From Welwitschia mirabilis (Eukaryota > Gnetophyta > Gnetopsida > Welwitschiales), in contig JBOZIK010000001.1 in NCBI GenBank assembly GCA_051453625.1, forward strand, positions 176,799,870 through 176,863,869: a DNA stretch of 64,000 nucleotides, written 5' to 3'. The translations under genes were made by a program, and so were the position numbers. Shown here piece after piece: positions 12,868 through 24,701 of the stretch. Below the pieces are notes generated by a model, which was not told the origin of the DNA, made no database searches, and was given only the letters and a program-made list of their open reading frames with translations. Position 1 is the first letter of the stretch, and every line of letters begins with the position of its first letter.

Positions 12868-13204
12868 TTCCATAGATCACTGAATGAGGTAGTGGAAAGT
12901 GAGAATCCCACAGATTACCAAATCAGGCAATGGAAATAATAGATTAACCATAGATCACTAAATGAGGCAGTGGACTTCACAGATCACTAAATGAGGTAAT
13001 GAAGTAAGTAAAATGTGAAAATATTATATGAGAACCATAGACCGTTGAATGAGGAAGTGGGCTTTACAGATTGTCAAATGAGGTAGTGGGCTTTATAGAT
13101 CACCGAATGAGGTAGTTAAGTGATTAAAATGTGAAAATATTATATTAGAACCACAAATCACCGAATAAGGTAGTGGACTTTATAGATCACTAAATGAGGT
13201 AATA
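12868..13204 (+). repeat. Nine-unit tandem array in G1 5' LTR
   Basis: The unit is about 26 bp, with the core CACAGATCACTAAATGAGG followed by CAGTGGA, repeated nine times with spacers. Spacers contain GTAAAATGTGAAAATATTATATGAGAACC, itself recurring. The 3' LTR has the same number of units at 21,128-21,490. Confidence 0.8.
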
Positions 13205-14215
13205 AAGTAATTAAAATATGAGAAATTTTATTTTCATTTCATAACCATAAGGTTGTTATTCTTGTGATTATACTTGGTCTTGAAGTTCTCACTTTTGTCC
13301 TTCCCATCTTCAAATTTAAAAAATCCTTATCTTGTCTTGCCCTACATGGACCACATTAGGAGATGTGAAATTTTCATAGTTCTCATTTCATATTCCTCAT
13401 GTAATAGGTGAAAAATATAAAGTATGATTATTTAATAGGGCATACAGATGTGAAGGATTATTATTCCAGTCTTGTTGGAAAATTTTGTAGAATGAACTTA
13501 TATTTCCTTCATAAATCCTCAACTTTTAGATTTTATATGGCTATGATTTAAAGACATTATATTTCCTTTTTGAATAATAATTGATTGGATGTGCATTGAT
13601 AGTTAAATCCTATTTTTATTATGTGTGTTCTTAACAACTTACTCAAATTTTTAGTCTTGATACATTAAGCATCGTATAGTGAATATCTTCCCTTGAAATA
13701 TATTGTTGCAATGAAATATGAAATTTGATCACTTATTCCTTTATGCATGATTGAAAATTATATTAAGAACTTGAACTCTTTAGTAATGTATTTACCTTAA
13801 TCATACATTAAATGTCAATTTGTGAACATTGTTTCTTGAGTTATTACTTAATAAAGTATGGAGTTGATTAATTTATAATTTATGCATCATTGCAATCTTT
13901 TCTTAAAAATTTATAGTTTAATTATGAGTATTAACTTTGGAAGTTATGCCTTGGTTATAGCATTAATATCCATTTATTATATTTTATTAATAAGAAAGAG
14001 TCATGTGTTTTCCTTCTCCTCCTATAATTATTTAAATGCTATCATAACTACATAGTTTTAAGGGAATTAAAATTAAGAGTCCTTGCATGCTAAATTTTCT
14101 ATTAAAATCATGGGTTATTTCATATTTATGCATCTAACAAAGGGAAAGGATGTGTACTTAACCCTTTGGTATATAAGTAATATTGGTAAATTTAAAGTTA
14201 TAAAAATGGGCATAA

Positions 14216-14232
14216 TTTGATATTAGAGTATA
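14216..14232 (+). promoter_or_regulatory. G1 primer binding site (tRNA-Met type)
   Basis: TTTGATATTAGAG directly after the LTR resembles TTGGTATCAGAGC, the complement of the 3' end of initiator tRNA-Met used to prime minus-strand DNA in many plant LTR elements. The differences are transitions. Confidence 0.6.
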
Positions 14233-17200
14233 GGTTATGATTTTCTAGGAATAAATGTTAAAAATCCAATACACATTTTAACAGCATAGTAATAGAAATA
14301 ATTATAAGTACATAGATGATAGTTCTATGATAGAATTTTTATGTTGAAGAATCTATAGAAGAGTATATCCCAAATAAAAAGGTGAAATTTATAATTTGTG
14401 CATACATCTACATCCAAGTCTTGTAAGAGAATTACATGTATCTATTAAATAAAAATAATTAACAATGCCTTCATCTTATAGAAAGTATAATTTTAAGAAA
14501 TAAAACTAAGATCAAATTTCTCTCATGATAATAAAATGAATTAACATCTTCAAGATTTCAATGGCTATTGAATTTTTCCAATGCATCTAACTAAAAAAAA
14601 AAAGAAAAAAATGTCCAAGCTATCAAAGTCAAGATCCCTAGAATAATTAGAAAGTACTAGTCGAATAAGTTAAGAACAAAGTTGTAGAAATAGATATAAA
14701 GAGAAATAGGATTTGAATCAAGTGATGATTGGTGCTATCAACTAAGATACCAAAAATGGTGAGCATATGATTTAACAAGCATTAAAGCCTTCTCTAAAGC
14801 TTTAGAACATGTGGAAAGGCATTCTTAATTGGTAACTTATCTTCTCTTATTTAAATACCTAAGTATAGAGAAAAAACTAACATGCACATATGTCAAAAAA
14901 TTAGTTTTTGAAGGAAAACATGATGGTGCTAAACTTCATTAAAATTTCATGTGCTATATCAATTTTGAGAAGTTCTCTAATGATTTAACTCAGTTATTTC
15001 CTAATCTTAACTGAAGTGCTTTCAAGGATACTACTTAAATGTTCCTCCAATGAAACTTAAGTGTTCAAGTTTTAGTAATATCATTCTCCCTTTAAAGGCT
15101 TAAAATAGTCTTGTTTATTATCTTTATCATGCTTTTGATTCTTGTAAATATAAAAGCCATGATAGACCACTGTAGTTTTTCTTAGCTCATTGGAAGTGGT
15201 ACGATCTCAGGCTGGAAATGGAATTTAGGGTTTTCGTAAAGAGAAACATTGTTAAATTCTATAATATGATATTATATTATTTTATCCTACTTTTAGTCTA
15301 AATAAAGATTAAATATTAGAGGTCCTTACTGTCTTTTATCCCTTTGGAGTAGATATCTTCATTAAGCTTCTCTGTATGGATTGATTGGTGATTTGAGCTA
15401 TCTTATTTGTATCATCGTTTGTAATGGTTTAAGAATAAGTGCATTCATTTTCATTATTTTGCATTTTAAAAGTCCAAAGTTATTTTTGATTTACTTGATA
15501 AGGGAACTAAAAGTCCTAACTTTGCAATTTTTAAGATTTCTTATAAGGCTAATTCCTTGCCAATTTATTGAGAACTTTAAATATTATCCATTAGTTCCAT
15601 TGCTATGACGAGTTGTAAAAGTATGAGGCCTAGGATATAATGAAGGGTATGATAAAGGGACTCAAGCAAGAGATCTTGTCATACTAGAAATAAAAGGGAA
15701 ACATCTTAGTAATTAACCCAAATAGTGCAAATAATAGATGCAAAAAAATAGTATGATAAGAAAAATGAAAATGGAAAAAGAAGCTTATTTTATTTGAATG
15801 TTTTTAATATTGTTATGGGTGATTGATGAATTTTTTTAAAAGGGTTTGTTCAAGGCATTTATCTAAAATTCATTGCCTTACCATTATGGCATTAAACACT
15901 AGATGTAACTACCTCAAGGTAAATCCAGTTGGTTTTTATATATATATTTTAATGCCTAAAAACTTTCCTTGGGATAAAGAGAACCTTTCTTCAAGCTTCT
16001 TATCATGACACAACACATCCATGGAAATGATCAATCATCCCTTACCCTTATCATAGCTAATATCTACATGAACATCCATTTTAGAGCATAAAAGTTAAAC
16101 TAGGTATATGCACTTTGGAGACTTCATTTTGTTTTACTATTTGCTTCCCTTATCCTCGAATTTGTGGTTCTTTTAGATGCTTACTTTTCTTTAGCATTAA
16201 TTATCAACTTGATGATGTCTATTACTTTTAGCATTGTCCCTTAGTTGAGAAGCTTAAATCATTTTTAGAAGGCATTATTTTCTTGCTAAAATCTTAAAGG
16301 AATAAAAAAGGAATGAGGAAATTCTGAGGAAACCTTTCATATCATCCTAGCTAATAATAGCTAGATGCATCCTTTTTAGGTAAAAGTAGATCACAACCAT
16401 CACAATAATTGACATAGCTAGTAGTTGAGTCTGGATTACCCTACTAACTGATCATCTTCTTCATACCTTTATCTATAGAACTTTAAATTTTACTGATAGT
16501 AAATGCTAAGTAGTTGAGGAAATTAGTCAAGGCTTTATAAGTCACAGTAGTTAGTCTTTACAACCCATAGTGGTGCATATAAATTTCCTTTGATAAAAGA
16601 CATCCATATTTGAAATACTTAGGATATGTGCATTAACAAACCAACTCAACATTCTCTATATTAGAAGTATCTTTTTCACATAATTAGAGTCATTGGCATT
16701 GACTATTATGTTTTCATTACTACTATTTAGTTTTCTCCATACAATATGTCTCCTTCTTTCTCAATACATTTTGCAAATGATGTTAGATTAATATATTAGA
16801 TAAAAGTTTAAATTACCAAAAGAAATTATGTTCCTTTTTAACATTACTTCAAACTCATCTTTATCATTATTTATGATTCCATGTTTAGCTCGCATATTTA
16901 AAACTACACTACTGATAAAATGTAAGATTCAAATCCTTTCTTAGAGTCTACAAGTATTTCATATCTCACGAGTCTATTTTAATCTCACTTGTATCAATTA
17001 AATGAAAGGGGAATGTGAATTTAAGAGTTCTGAAAAGAAAACCTAGTGGTTACATTTATGTAGTTTATCTCAGTAATTTTTAGGAAGGAAAATCTTTGAA
17101 AATTCTTTTGAGATGTACTCATGTATTTTGTCAAGACTGTATTAATATGTATCTTTTTTTAAATTTTATTTATTCCCTTTATTGCACTAATTTCATTCAA

Positions 17201-19825
17201 TCCCTTGCTTTTCTAAATCCCTAAATTGAAGAGATTAATAACAATGATAACCAACCTGAAATTGATTTTACTCACATGATAATTTTAGAAAACTCTAGCC
17301 ACTCTTTGTATCCTTATCAAAGACCCTTTTCTTTCAATCTATAGAATCTTGCTATGATGTATATCAAGTAAGGAGTTTATAAGCTTAAAGGATCCATGTT
17401 TTCTTAGAGTCCAAAAAAAAAAAAAGCAAGTTTCTTAATGACATAATTAAAGGCTTCTCTCTAAATTTCCTCTACTGCCTTTTATCCATATAGAGCATCC
17501 CCTGTTCATCACAGTCTATTAAAACATTCTAGTAAAGGATGATCTGCAAATAATCCATTACAACAAATCTCGTAAAAGTTGTAATTAAAGAGGTGATAGT
17601 CCACATAATCCTTAGCTTTAAACTTCAATTATATTAAAATGCTTGAGTATTTAAATCAAGATCCATGTAAGTGATTTCAATCTTTTATTAGAATTTTTTT
17701 CATTTTAGGATTTTCTACCTTTAATCATGTTTAATTTCATTAGTGTAATCATTTACACTTTCTAAACTTTGGTTGTTAAAAAAAGAAGCTTAATGTGTAG
17801 GAATTTTAATTCAGCTTTTCACTTTTAAGCCTTTGTGTAAAGTTCTTAAATCTTGACTAGTGATTTCTTTTTAATTTATAAACCTTCTCTCTTTTATGTA
17901 TACTATGATCTCTTACATATCTATGCCCACTTCCAATTATATGATATCCTTAAACTGAAAATAGTTAGGTGGTCAAATGAGAGGATTAGTAAGCCTATGC
18001 ATAAGTATTAGGCATAGTCTAGAATTAAGGATCCTAGAAGGAATTGAGGAATGTCATTATGTTTATGCATTACTAGAGTTCTAAAATCTTTTTTGAGTTT
18101 TGTTTTATACTTTACAAAATTCCTCCATAATACCCAATCTTCCCTTCAAATAAAATTCATCATGTTACAATTTGATTATCTAGTTAAATTATGGTAGTTA
18201 GCAGTTAAATACCAGTGCACTTTATAAAGGAAGCAGTTAAATACCAATACACTTTATAAAGGATTACTGTTAATACACTACTCACTTGTTAATGTAACTA
18301 AATTAATTATTGAAAGGAAATTAGATACTTAACTTTAAGGTTTTTATTTTGAATCTTTATATATTGTGAAATAAATATTTTATTAAGTAAATATTTTTAT
18401 AAACTAAACAAAAGAAATCATAATATTTTATAAATGGAGATAGACATATAGGCCAATAGTGTAATTTTAAATCTTTAGGCCTTAACATTTTAGATGTATT
18501 CATAAATCTATTCTCATTAGTGACCTATATTCACACCAAACAAAATGCTAATAAGGCTATAATTTGTTATTGTATTCCTTATGTGTATCTAATGTAATCT
18601 TGTAATTTACAACTTTTATATAATATGCTAATAGTTGATGCATGTTATATCATATTCTCACTTGATGGCCTTTGCTAAGCAAACAACAAGGATTCTTTAA
18701 AAGAATGAGGTAAAGGTTAATTATGATAATTTATCCTTCACTTGGTAAAGTTTTTAAATATTTCTATGTACATATTATTTATCAACCATATTTTAAGCTT
18801 CTAATAGTTATGAAACTAGAACAATAGATGCTTAGTATTCAAAGTCTTAAAATAATAGTTTACCAGTATAACATAACTTGAAAAATCTACATAAGCATTA
18901 ACCTTATGAAGCTATTATTTAACTTCCCTAAAAACGTTAGGTATTATGAGATATATTATTAAATTAATTTTTACTTATTTTACTTTCTTAAATACTTACT
19001 TGGTACTCATATATTAATTAATCTCTTTATCTAATACATTTATTTATTAGAATTAAAGATGTTATATTATACATATTAATCCTTGAAGAGGAAATTCAAC
19101 TAGATTATGTAAGTAGAAGAATCAAAGAGACATTGAAAGAAGTACATAATAAGGAAGTGTAGTGTGAAAGAGATCTGTAATTTTTGAGCTAAGACTTAAG
19201 GAATGTTTACATAACAACTTTAGAAGTGTGTCTCACAATTGTAGCTTTGGACTTAATAATACAATCATATTTTGCTTTTGACTAAAGTAAGAATGTTGTT
19301 GAGATATTTTGGCTTATAAAATAGAAGATTTTCAATCATTTGCAAGTATATTTAACTATGTTCTTTAAAATTCCTTGCAAACTTAATTATGTGGCCTTTA
19401 TCTAGCCTCTTATGAAGATGTGCTAGTTCATAATGTGTTCCATAATCAAGTAAGCTTTATACCATTAGGAAATGGGAAATATTAAAATTTCATGTATAAT
19501 AAAAGAGTTTTGTGAATTAATATACTCAAGTACTACAACGTTTAGAGCTTACAACATGAAATCAAAGTAAAGAGAACAGAAAGAAAAGAATTCCTAGAGG
19601 TTTTGTTATTCCAAATGTAAGAGATGATTGATGTTATCATGACCTTAATTAGTAAGCATGTGTCTAACATTTCAAACTATTTAATAATTTATATATGGCA
19701 TTGAAGGAAGATAAATTTAACTTCAATATAACAATTAGAAGAGAGAGTAGAAGCTACTTGAAAATATAATATAGATGTATTATAGTGAAAAATTAAGCTT
19801 TCTTGTTCAAGTTTCAAGGACAAAC
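14233..19825 (+). other. G1 interior without recognisable coding domains
   Basis: About 5.6 kb between primer site and polypurine tract. I looked in all frames for gag, protease, RT, RNase H, integrase and chromodomain signatures and saw none. The short open frames at 15,381-15,608 and 15,823-16,008 have no domain. A 32-bp tandem duplication lies at 18,199-18,263. From about 18,680 to 19,300 the sequence matches 63,230-63,800 of element G4, so this interior belongs to a repeat family. Confidence 0.6.
18199..18263. repeat. 32-bp tandem duplication
   Basis: AGCAGTTAAATACCAGTGC...TTTATAAAGGA is repeated directly (second copy AGCAGTTAAATACCAATAC...), differing at two transition sites. Confidence 0.85.
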
Positions 19826-19843
19826 TTTTAAAGGATGGAGAAA
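19826..19843 (+). promoter_or_regulatory. G1 polypurine tract
   Basis: TTTTAAAGGATGGAGAAA precedes the 3' LTR. The context GTTTCAAGGACAAACTTTT before it matches the reversed 49,303-49,330 context of G2 (AAGGACAAAACCTCTTAAGG), the usual end of gypsy pol in this lineage. Confidence 0.6.
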
Positions 19844-20392
19844 TATCATGTTTAGAATTTTAAGGTCTAAAAGTTTTCTTAAAATTAAATTAAAATAATT
19901 TTGTTATTATAGATTCTACAAGCTAATGTAGTTATTTGTATTTATATTCTAGAAAATTTTGTGTTTAAATGTTATTCATGTTGTATTAGCTATAATATTA
20001 ACTTGTTACTGTAATCCTTAGTAATTATGATCTTGAATGAAAAAATTAGTGGTTTTGATAGTGGATAAATTAATGTATTATATTATTATTTTTTTTGGTT
20101 ATGAAATTATTGCACTATATTTCATTTTTGAATCTCCAAGTAGTATAAATGTTATGTCATTAAGGTGCTGTTATATTAAAGATTATGCTTTGAGTTTCTT
20201 TTGTCTTTGCAAAGACTAAAAAATTACTTTTTAATTTTCAAAAATGTTCTTATAGTGGAGATGATGTCATTTACTTTTATTATTGTTTCACCTCCCTAAA
20301 ATTTATACATGATTAAATTTTAATTATGGAGGATTATTGTTTTTCTTCATTATTATGATTAAATGTGATGGAATAGAAAGCATTTTCTTTTA

Positions 20393-20492
20393 NNNNNNNN
20401 NNNNNNNNNNNNNNNNNNNNNNNNNNNNNNNNNNNNNNNNNNNNNNNNNNNNNNNNNNNNNNNNNNNNNNNNNNNNNNNNNNNNNNNNNNNN
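20393..20492. other. 100-N gap with duplicated flanks
   Basis: The 77 bases at 20,316-20,392 recur exactly at 20,493-20,569. The unmerged overlap makes this LTR look longer than its partner. The open frame that spans it is an artefact. Confidence 0.9.
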
Positions 20493-21127
20493 AATTTTAA
20501 TTATGGAGGATTATTGTTTTTCTTCATTATTATGATTAAATGTGATGGAATAGAAAGCATTTTCTTTTAAATATTATTAAAGTGCCCTGTAGCCAGGCAA
20601 GCCTTTATGAGACACTATGAAACCCCCACCATTACTATTAGATCATGATGTTTTCTTTTGTATTCTTGAGTCCTTTCACTTTACCCATGTCCTCTCCTCA
20701 TAAATAGGGTTCTTTCTTCCTCAAGTTAAGCTTATTATCTAAAAAGACTTTTCCTATGAATCTTAGAGCTTAGAAATTCTAGGAGCTTTTAAAACTTGGA
20801 CAATGTTCGAAGTCCTCGAATACCACAATTTGATACTAGTATGGTTCTATTTCTTCTTGCTTCCTTGTTGGTCCCTTTTTATATGCATTCCATTATTGTG
20901 TTTGTTTTGTCTATTTTCTTGTGAATTAAATATAAACATGTGTAATTCTTAATAAAACTAGAATCAATCCTTCTTCCAAGTCTTGACTCCTACTATTTTC
21001 TGTAGCTGATGTCCTTGGTAATCTAAATATAAGTTGTTATTATCATGGATTGATACTTTATTGTTATATCTTTATCGTACTTCTCTTAGTGTCATGAGTT
21101 CTTGTGAATGTACGGTTATGAGTATTC

Positions 21128-21490
21128 CACATATCACTTAATAAGACAATGAAAATGAGAATCCCACAAATCACTAAATGAGGCAGTGGAATGATAGATT
21201 AACCATAGATTACTAAATTAGCCAGTGGAATTCACAGATCACCAAATGAAGTAGTGAAGTGAGTAAAATGTAAAAATATTATATGAGAACCATAGATTGT
21301 CAAATGAGGTAGTGGGCATCTTAGATCACTGAATGAGGCAGTGAAGTGAGTAAAATAAAAAATATTATATAAGAACCACAGATCACCAAATGCGATAGTG
21401 GGATTTATAGATCACCAAATGAGGTAGTGAAGTGAATAAAATGTGAAAATGTTATATGAGAATCATAGATCACAAAATTAGACATTGAAC
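21128..21490 (+). repeat. Nine-unit tandem array in G1 3' LTR
   Basis: Counterpart of the array at 12,868-13,204, with units such as CACAGATCACCAAATGAAG and TAGATCACCAAATGAGG. Order and number of units are kept between the two LTRs. Confidence 0.8.
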
Positions 21491-22495
21491 TAATTAAAAT
21501 ATGGGAAAGTTTATTCCCATTTCATAACCATAAGATTGTTCTTCTTATAATGTAACTTATTATTGAAGTTCTCACTTTTTCCTTCCCATCTGCATATTTG
21601 AAAAATTCTTATCTTACCTTGGCTTTCCTAGACCATACTAGGAGTTATGAAATTTTCACAGTTCTTATTCCACATTCCTTGTGTGACAGGTTGAAAATCT
21701 AGAGTATGATTATTTAAGAAGGCATAAATATGTGAAGGATTATTATTCTAGTCTTGTTGGAAACTTTTATAGAATGCACTTGTATTTCCTTCATAAATCC
21801 TGAAATTTCAAGATTTATATGGTTGTGATTTAAAGACACTATACATCCTTATTAAATAATATTTTATTATATGTACATTAATAGTTAAATCCTATTTTTA
21901 TTGTGTGTGTTCCTTATAGCTTAATTAAACTTCTCAATCTTGATACATTGAGCTTTATACAGTGAATATCTTCCCTTGAAATATATTATTGTAATAAAAT
22001 ATGAAATTTGATCACTTATTCCTTTATGTATTATTGAAGATTATATTGAGAACTTGAACACTTTAGTTATGTATTTACCTTAAGTATACATTGAATGTCA
22101 ATTCATAAATATCTTTTCTTGAGTTATTACTCAACAAAGTATGGAGTTGGGCAATTTATTTTTTATGCATCATTATAATCTTTTCTTGAAAATTTATAGT
22201 CTAATTATGAGTATTAATTTTGAAAGTTATGCCTTGATTAAAGTATTAATGTCCATTTATTATTTGATTAATAAGAAAGGGTCATGTATTTTCCTCCTCC
22301 TTCTATAATTACTTAAGTGCTATTATAAATACATATTATTAATGGAATTAAAATTAAGGGTCCTTGCATGCTAAATTTTATATTAAAATCATGGATTATT
22401 TTATATTAATGCATTAAATAAAGGGGAAGGATGTGGACATAACCCTTTGATAAATAAGTAACGTTCATAAATTAAAAGTTAGAAATACAAGCATT

Positions 22496-22673
22496 TCAAT
22501 ATTAAAGTATAGTATCTATTATAATCTTGAAATATTTTCTAGCTAATTTACATCCATGTGCTATTGTATTTGAATAATCATATTCAACCTTTCCTATGTT
22601 AACAAAAGTTTCACAATCCTCTATTAAAATAATTTTACACATTTTATTATTTAATAAAGTAGTCAATGATAGT
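22496..22673. other. Short spacer between G1 and copia 1
   Basis: It starts with a primer-site-like sequence related to 14,216-14,232 and then unassigned AT-rich sequence. It may be a relic of a second interior joined to the 3' LTR. Confidence 0.35.
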
Positions 22674-24129
22674 TGTGGAAATCGAGAACCCTTGAGGGGG
22701 GTTAAGGGGTCATAAATAGGTTTCTTAAAAAAATTCAAATAAACTTACAATAAAAAATTGATTAAAATAGATCACTAGAAAACTTATGCACAAAAAATAA
22801 AAGTATTTAGAAAAATGAAAATAATAGAAAGCATAAAAATATTAATCAAATGCATACAAGTTTTATAATGGTTCAAGAAATTCCCTACTCTACTCTCAAT
22901 GATTAGATTATTACCAAGCCTAATGTTGATCTCTATTAACTCTTCTAGGTATTGTAGATTCACCTGTAACCTTTACACATGAAGTTTTATAGGATAAGTC
23001 TCAACTTTTTCAAATGATCTTTTCCAGGTTAAGTCTCAACCTTTTCAAATGGACTTTTGTAGGCTAAGTCTCAACCTTTTCAAATGGACTTTTGTAGGTT
23101 AAGTCTCAACATTTCAAATAACCTTTTTTTGGCTAAATATTAACCTTTAAAAGATGTAATAGTGATGTTACAATGCCTAGGTGTACTGATATCACTTATT
23201 CTTCATTTCTATAATAGTAATGGTGTTTTTATCTTGTAAATAATACAAACTACAAATAATGAAGTACAAAGATCTGACCTTGTATGCAAAGATACAATAG
23301 ATGTTTGCTCATCCTTAGTTAGGAATGCAATGTAAGATAGTAAAATAATAAATTACAATTTTCAATGATTTAGTAAAAGGTTTTACAGTGATTTCTCTCT
23401 TGGCTATTTATAATAAAAGGCTTTTAGGATTTATTACAATTAAAAACATGCTTCCAACAATTAGAAAATGGCTACAAAATAAATATAAAATTTTTTTTCT
23501 ATTGCGGTTAGTCAACTCCTTAAACATTTGGTTGACCTCTCATAGTACCATAACTTAAAGAGGTTGCCTGAGTAAATTGTTTAATCACCTCTATTTCTTA
23601 TGGTTTCATGTCTAGTTGACCCCTCAGGGTTTGGTCAACTACTTATNNNNNNNNNNNNNNNNNNNNNNNNNNNNNNNNNNNNNNNNNNTAAAATACATTC
23701 TAGTTTTCTATATTAGGCCCAGTTGACCCCTTAAATATTTGGTCGATTCCTTGAAATTTGACTCAGAAATATTAGTTGCACAGTGCTCAAGTCTGGTCAA
23801 CTCCTCATAGATCTAGTTAACCCCTCTACAATTAGTTCAAGAGTAGTGATTCTTAGGTTCATAGGTCTAGTTGACCCCTCAGAAATTAGGTTAATCCCTT
23901 TGAATTTAGTTCAATTCTAAGAGTTTACTCTAAGTGTAATTAATCACTTAGAAATTTGATCAGCCCCTCAAGAGGGTAACTGAACTTGACAGGTTTCATT
24001 AATCAAAATGTGACATTCCTAGCTTTAGCTTTTGACTTGTAAGTAATAAATATTTTCTATATAAGATACATAAATTTCACTTCATAGAAAACATTATTTT
24101 AACATCAATTAGTAATACATAATCTAACA
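22674..24129 (-). repeat. Copia 1 3' LTR
   Basis: About 1.46 kb including a 42-N gap at 23,647-23,688. It holds four to five copies of a 38-bp tandem unit (22,983-23,150) and many dispersed GGTCAACCCCT-type motifs (23,500-23,980). The start in element orientation is TGTTAGATTATG at 24,129. Confidence 0.82.
22983..23150 (-). repeat. 38-bp tandem repeat in copia 1 3' LTR
   Basis: The unit on the + strand reads CTTTTGTAGGCTAAGTCTCA followed by ACCTTTTCAAATGGA, in four to five copies. The 5' LTR has about four at 28,450-28,590; copia 2 has about one (33,187) and copia 3 about two (52,408-52,490). Confidence 0.78.
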
Positions 24130-24150
24130 ATATCCCCTTTTAACATTGAT
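24130..24150 (-). promoter_or_regulatory. Copia 1 polypurine tract
   Basis: Read on the minus strand: TTGCCATCAATGTTAAAAGGGGATAT, directly before the LTR start. The phrase GCCATCAAT...AAAGGGG is shared with copia 3 at 57,861-57,885 in altered form. Confidence 0.7.
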
Positions 24151-24648
24151 GGCAAATATTCCTTAGTTGTAAAATTTTAAAATTGAGAAAGATTCCCCTT
24201 ACGAAATGCCTATTAAAATTTGCAGAAATATTAAGCCTTTTGATATCAAATGAAGACATTTTGATAAGATTTAATTTATGCTAATATTAAAACAATTCGA
24301 GGTGCAATTTTGGAAAGTTAAGAAAATGCCAAAATGTTTATGAAAAACAGCATTTATAAAAAGCAACATTTTGATCATACATTATTGAACATACTTAATA
24401 TAAATCAAAAAAGGATTAGTTCATTAACAATAAAAGTGCACTACCAATTTTAGATAGACATAATGAAAAACAAGTGCATTTTTATTTTATTAAAATAGGC
24501 AATAAAAAGTAAAAGCACTCATCTAAAGTAAACTACATCTAAAAGTACATAAGAAAAACAACTAATTCTCTTCCTTTTGACATCAATAACAAATGAGAAA
24601 AAGGAACACAAAAAAACAAATAAAGAACATAAACATGAAAGTAAAGAT

Positions 24649-24670
24649 CTAGTTTAATTCTTCTTCTTCT

Positions 24671-24701
<31 letters not shown>

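Larger units (their letters stand above)
11853..14215 (+). repeat. G1 5' LTR
   Basis: About 2.36 kb, collinear with 19,844-22,495. It starts TGTCACATCTATAATTTTAAG, which resembles the start of the G3 LTR at 43,163. It carries a TATA box at 12,442 and a nine-unit tandem array at 12,868-13,204. The end is placed just before the primer site. Confidence 0.72.
11853..22495 (+). mobile_element. Gypsy-type LTR element G1, probably non-autonomous
   Basis: Two related LTRs in the same orientation enclose about 5.6 kb. The 5' LTR begins TGTCACATC; a tRNA-Met-type primer site (TTTGATATTAGAG) follows it; a polypurine tract precedes the 3' LTR. The interior shows no recognisable protease, reverse transcriptase, integrase or chromodomain by eye, and its 3' part is shared with another copy at 63.2-64 kb. 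Long LTRs and a coding-poor interior suggest a non-autonomous (LARD-like) family, or an element too decayed to recognise. A 5-bp target duplication is not evident. Confidence 0.7.
19844..22495 (+). repeat. G1 3' LTR
   Basis: Collinear with the 5' LTR from TATCATGTTTAGAATTTTAAG to TTAAAAGTTAG near 22,480. It contains a 100-N gap at 20,393 whose 77-base flanks are duplicated, and a nine-unit array at 21,128-21,490. Similarity to the 5' LTR copy runs some 20 bases beyond the expected end into a primer-site-like sequence (ATATTAAAGTATAG). Confidence 0.68.

Noticed and set aside
12860-13210. CRISPR-like array of spaced repeats
   Set aside because: Units are diverged, spacers are repeats themselves, and it lies in a plant LTR with no cas genes; it is an LTR tandem array.
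15381-16008. Two plus-strand open frames in the G1 interior
   Set aside because: Hydrophobic AT-rich translations without domain; no support as gag or pol.
20337-20570. Open frame across an N gap with identical ends
   Set aside because: Artefact of the duplicated gap flanks at 20,393-20,492.
22502-22738. Minus-strand open frame of 78 codons
   Set aside because: Runs across the copia 1 LTR end into the spacer; not a gene.
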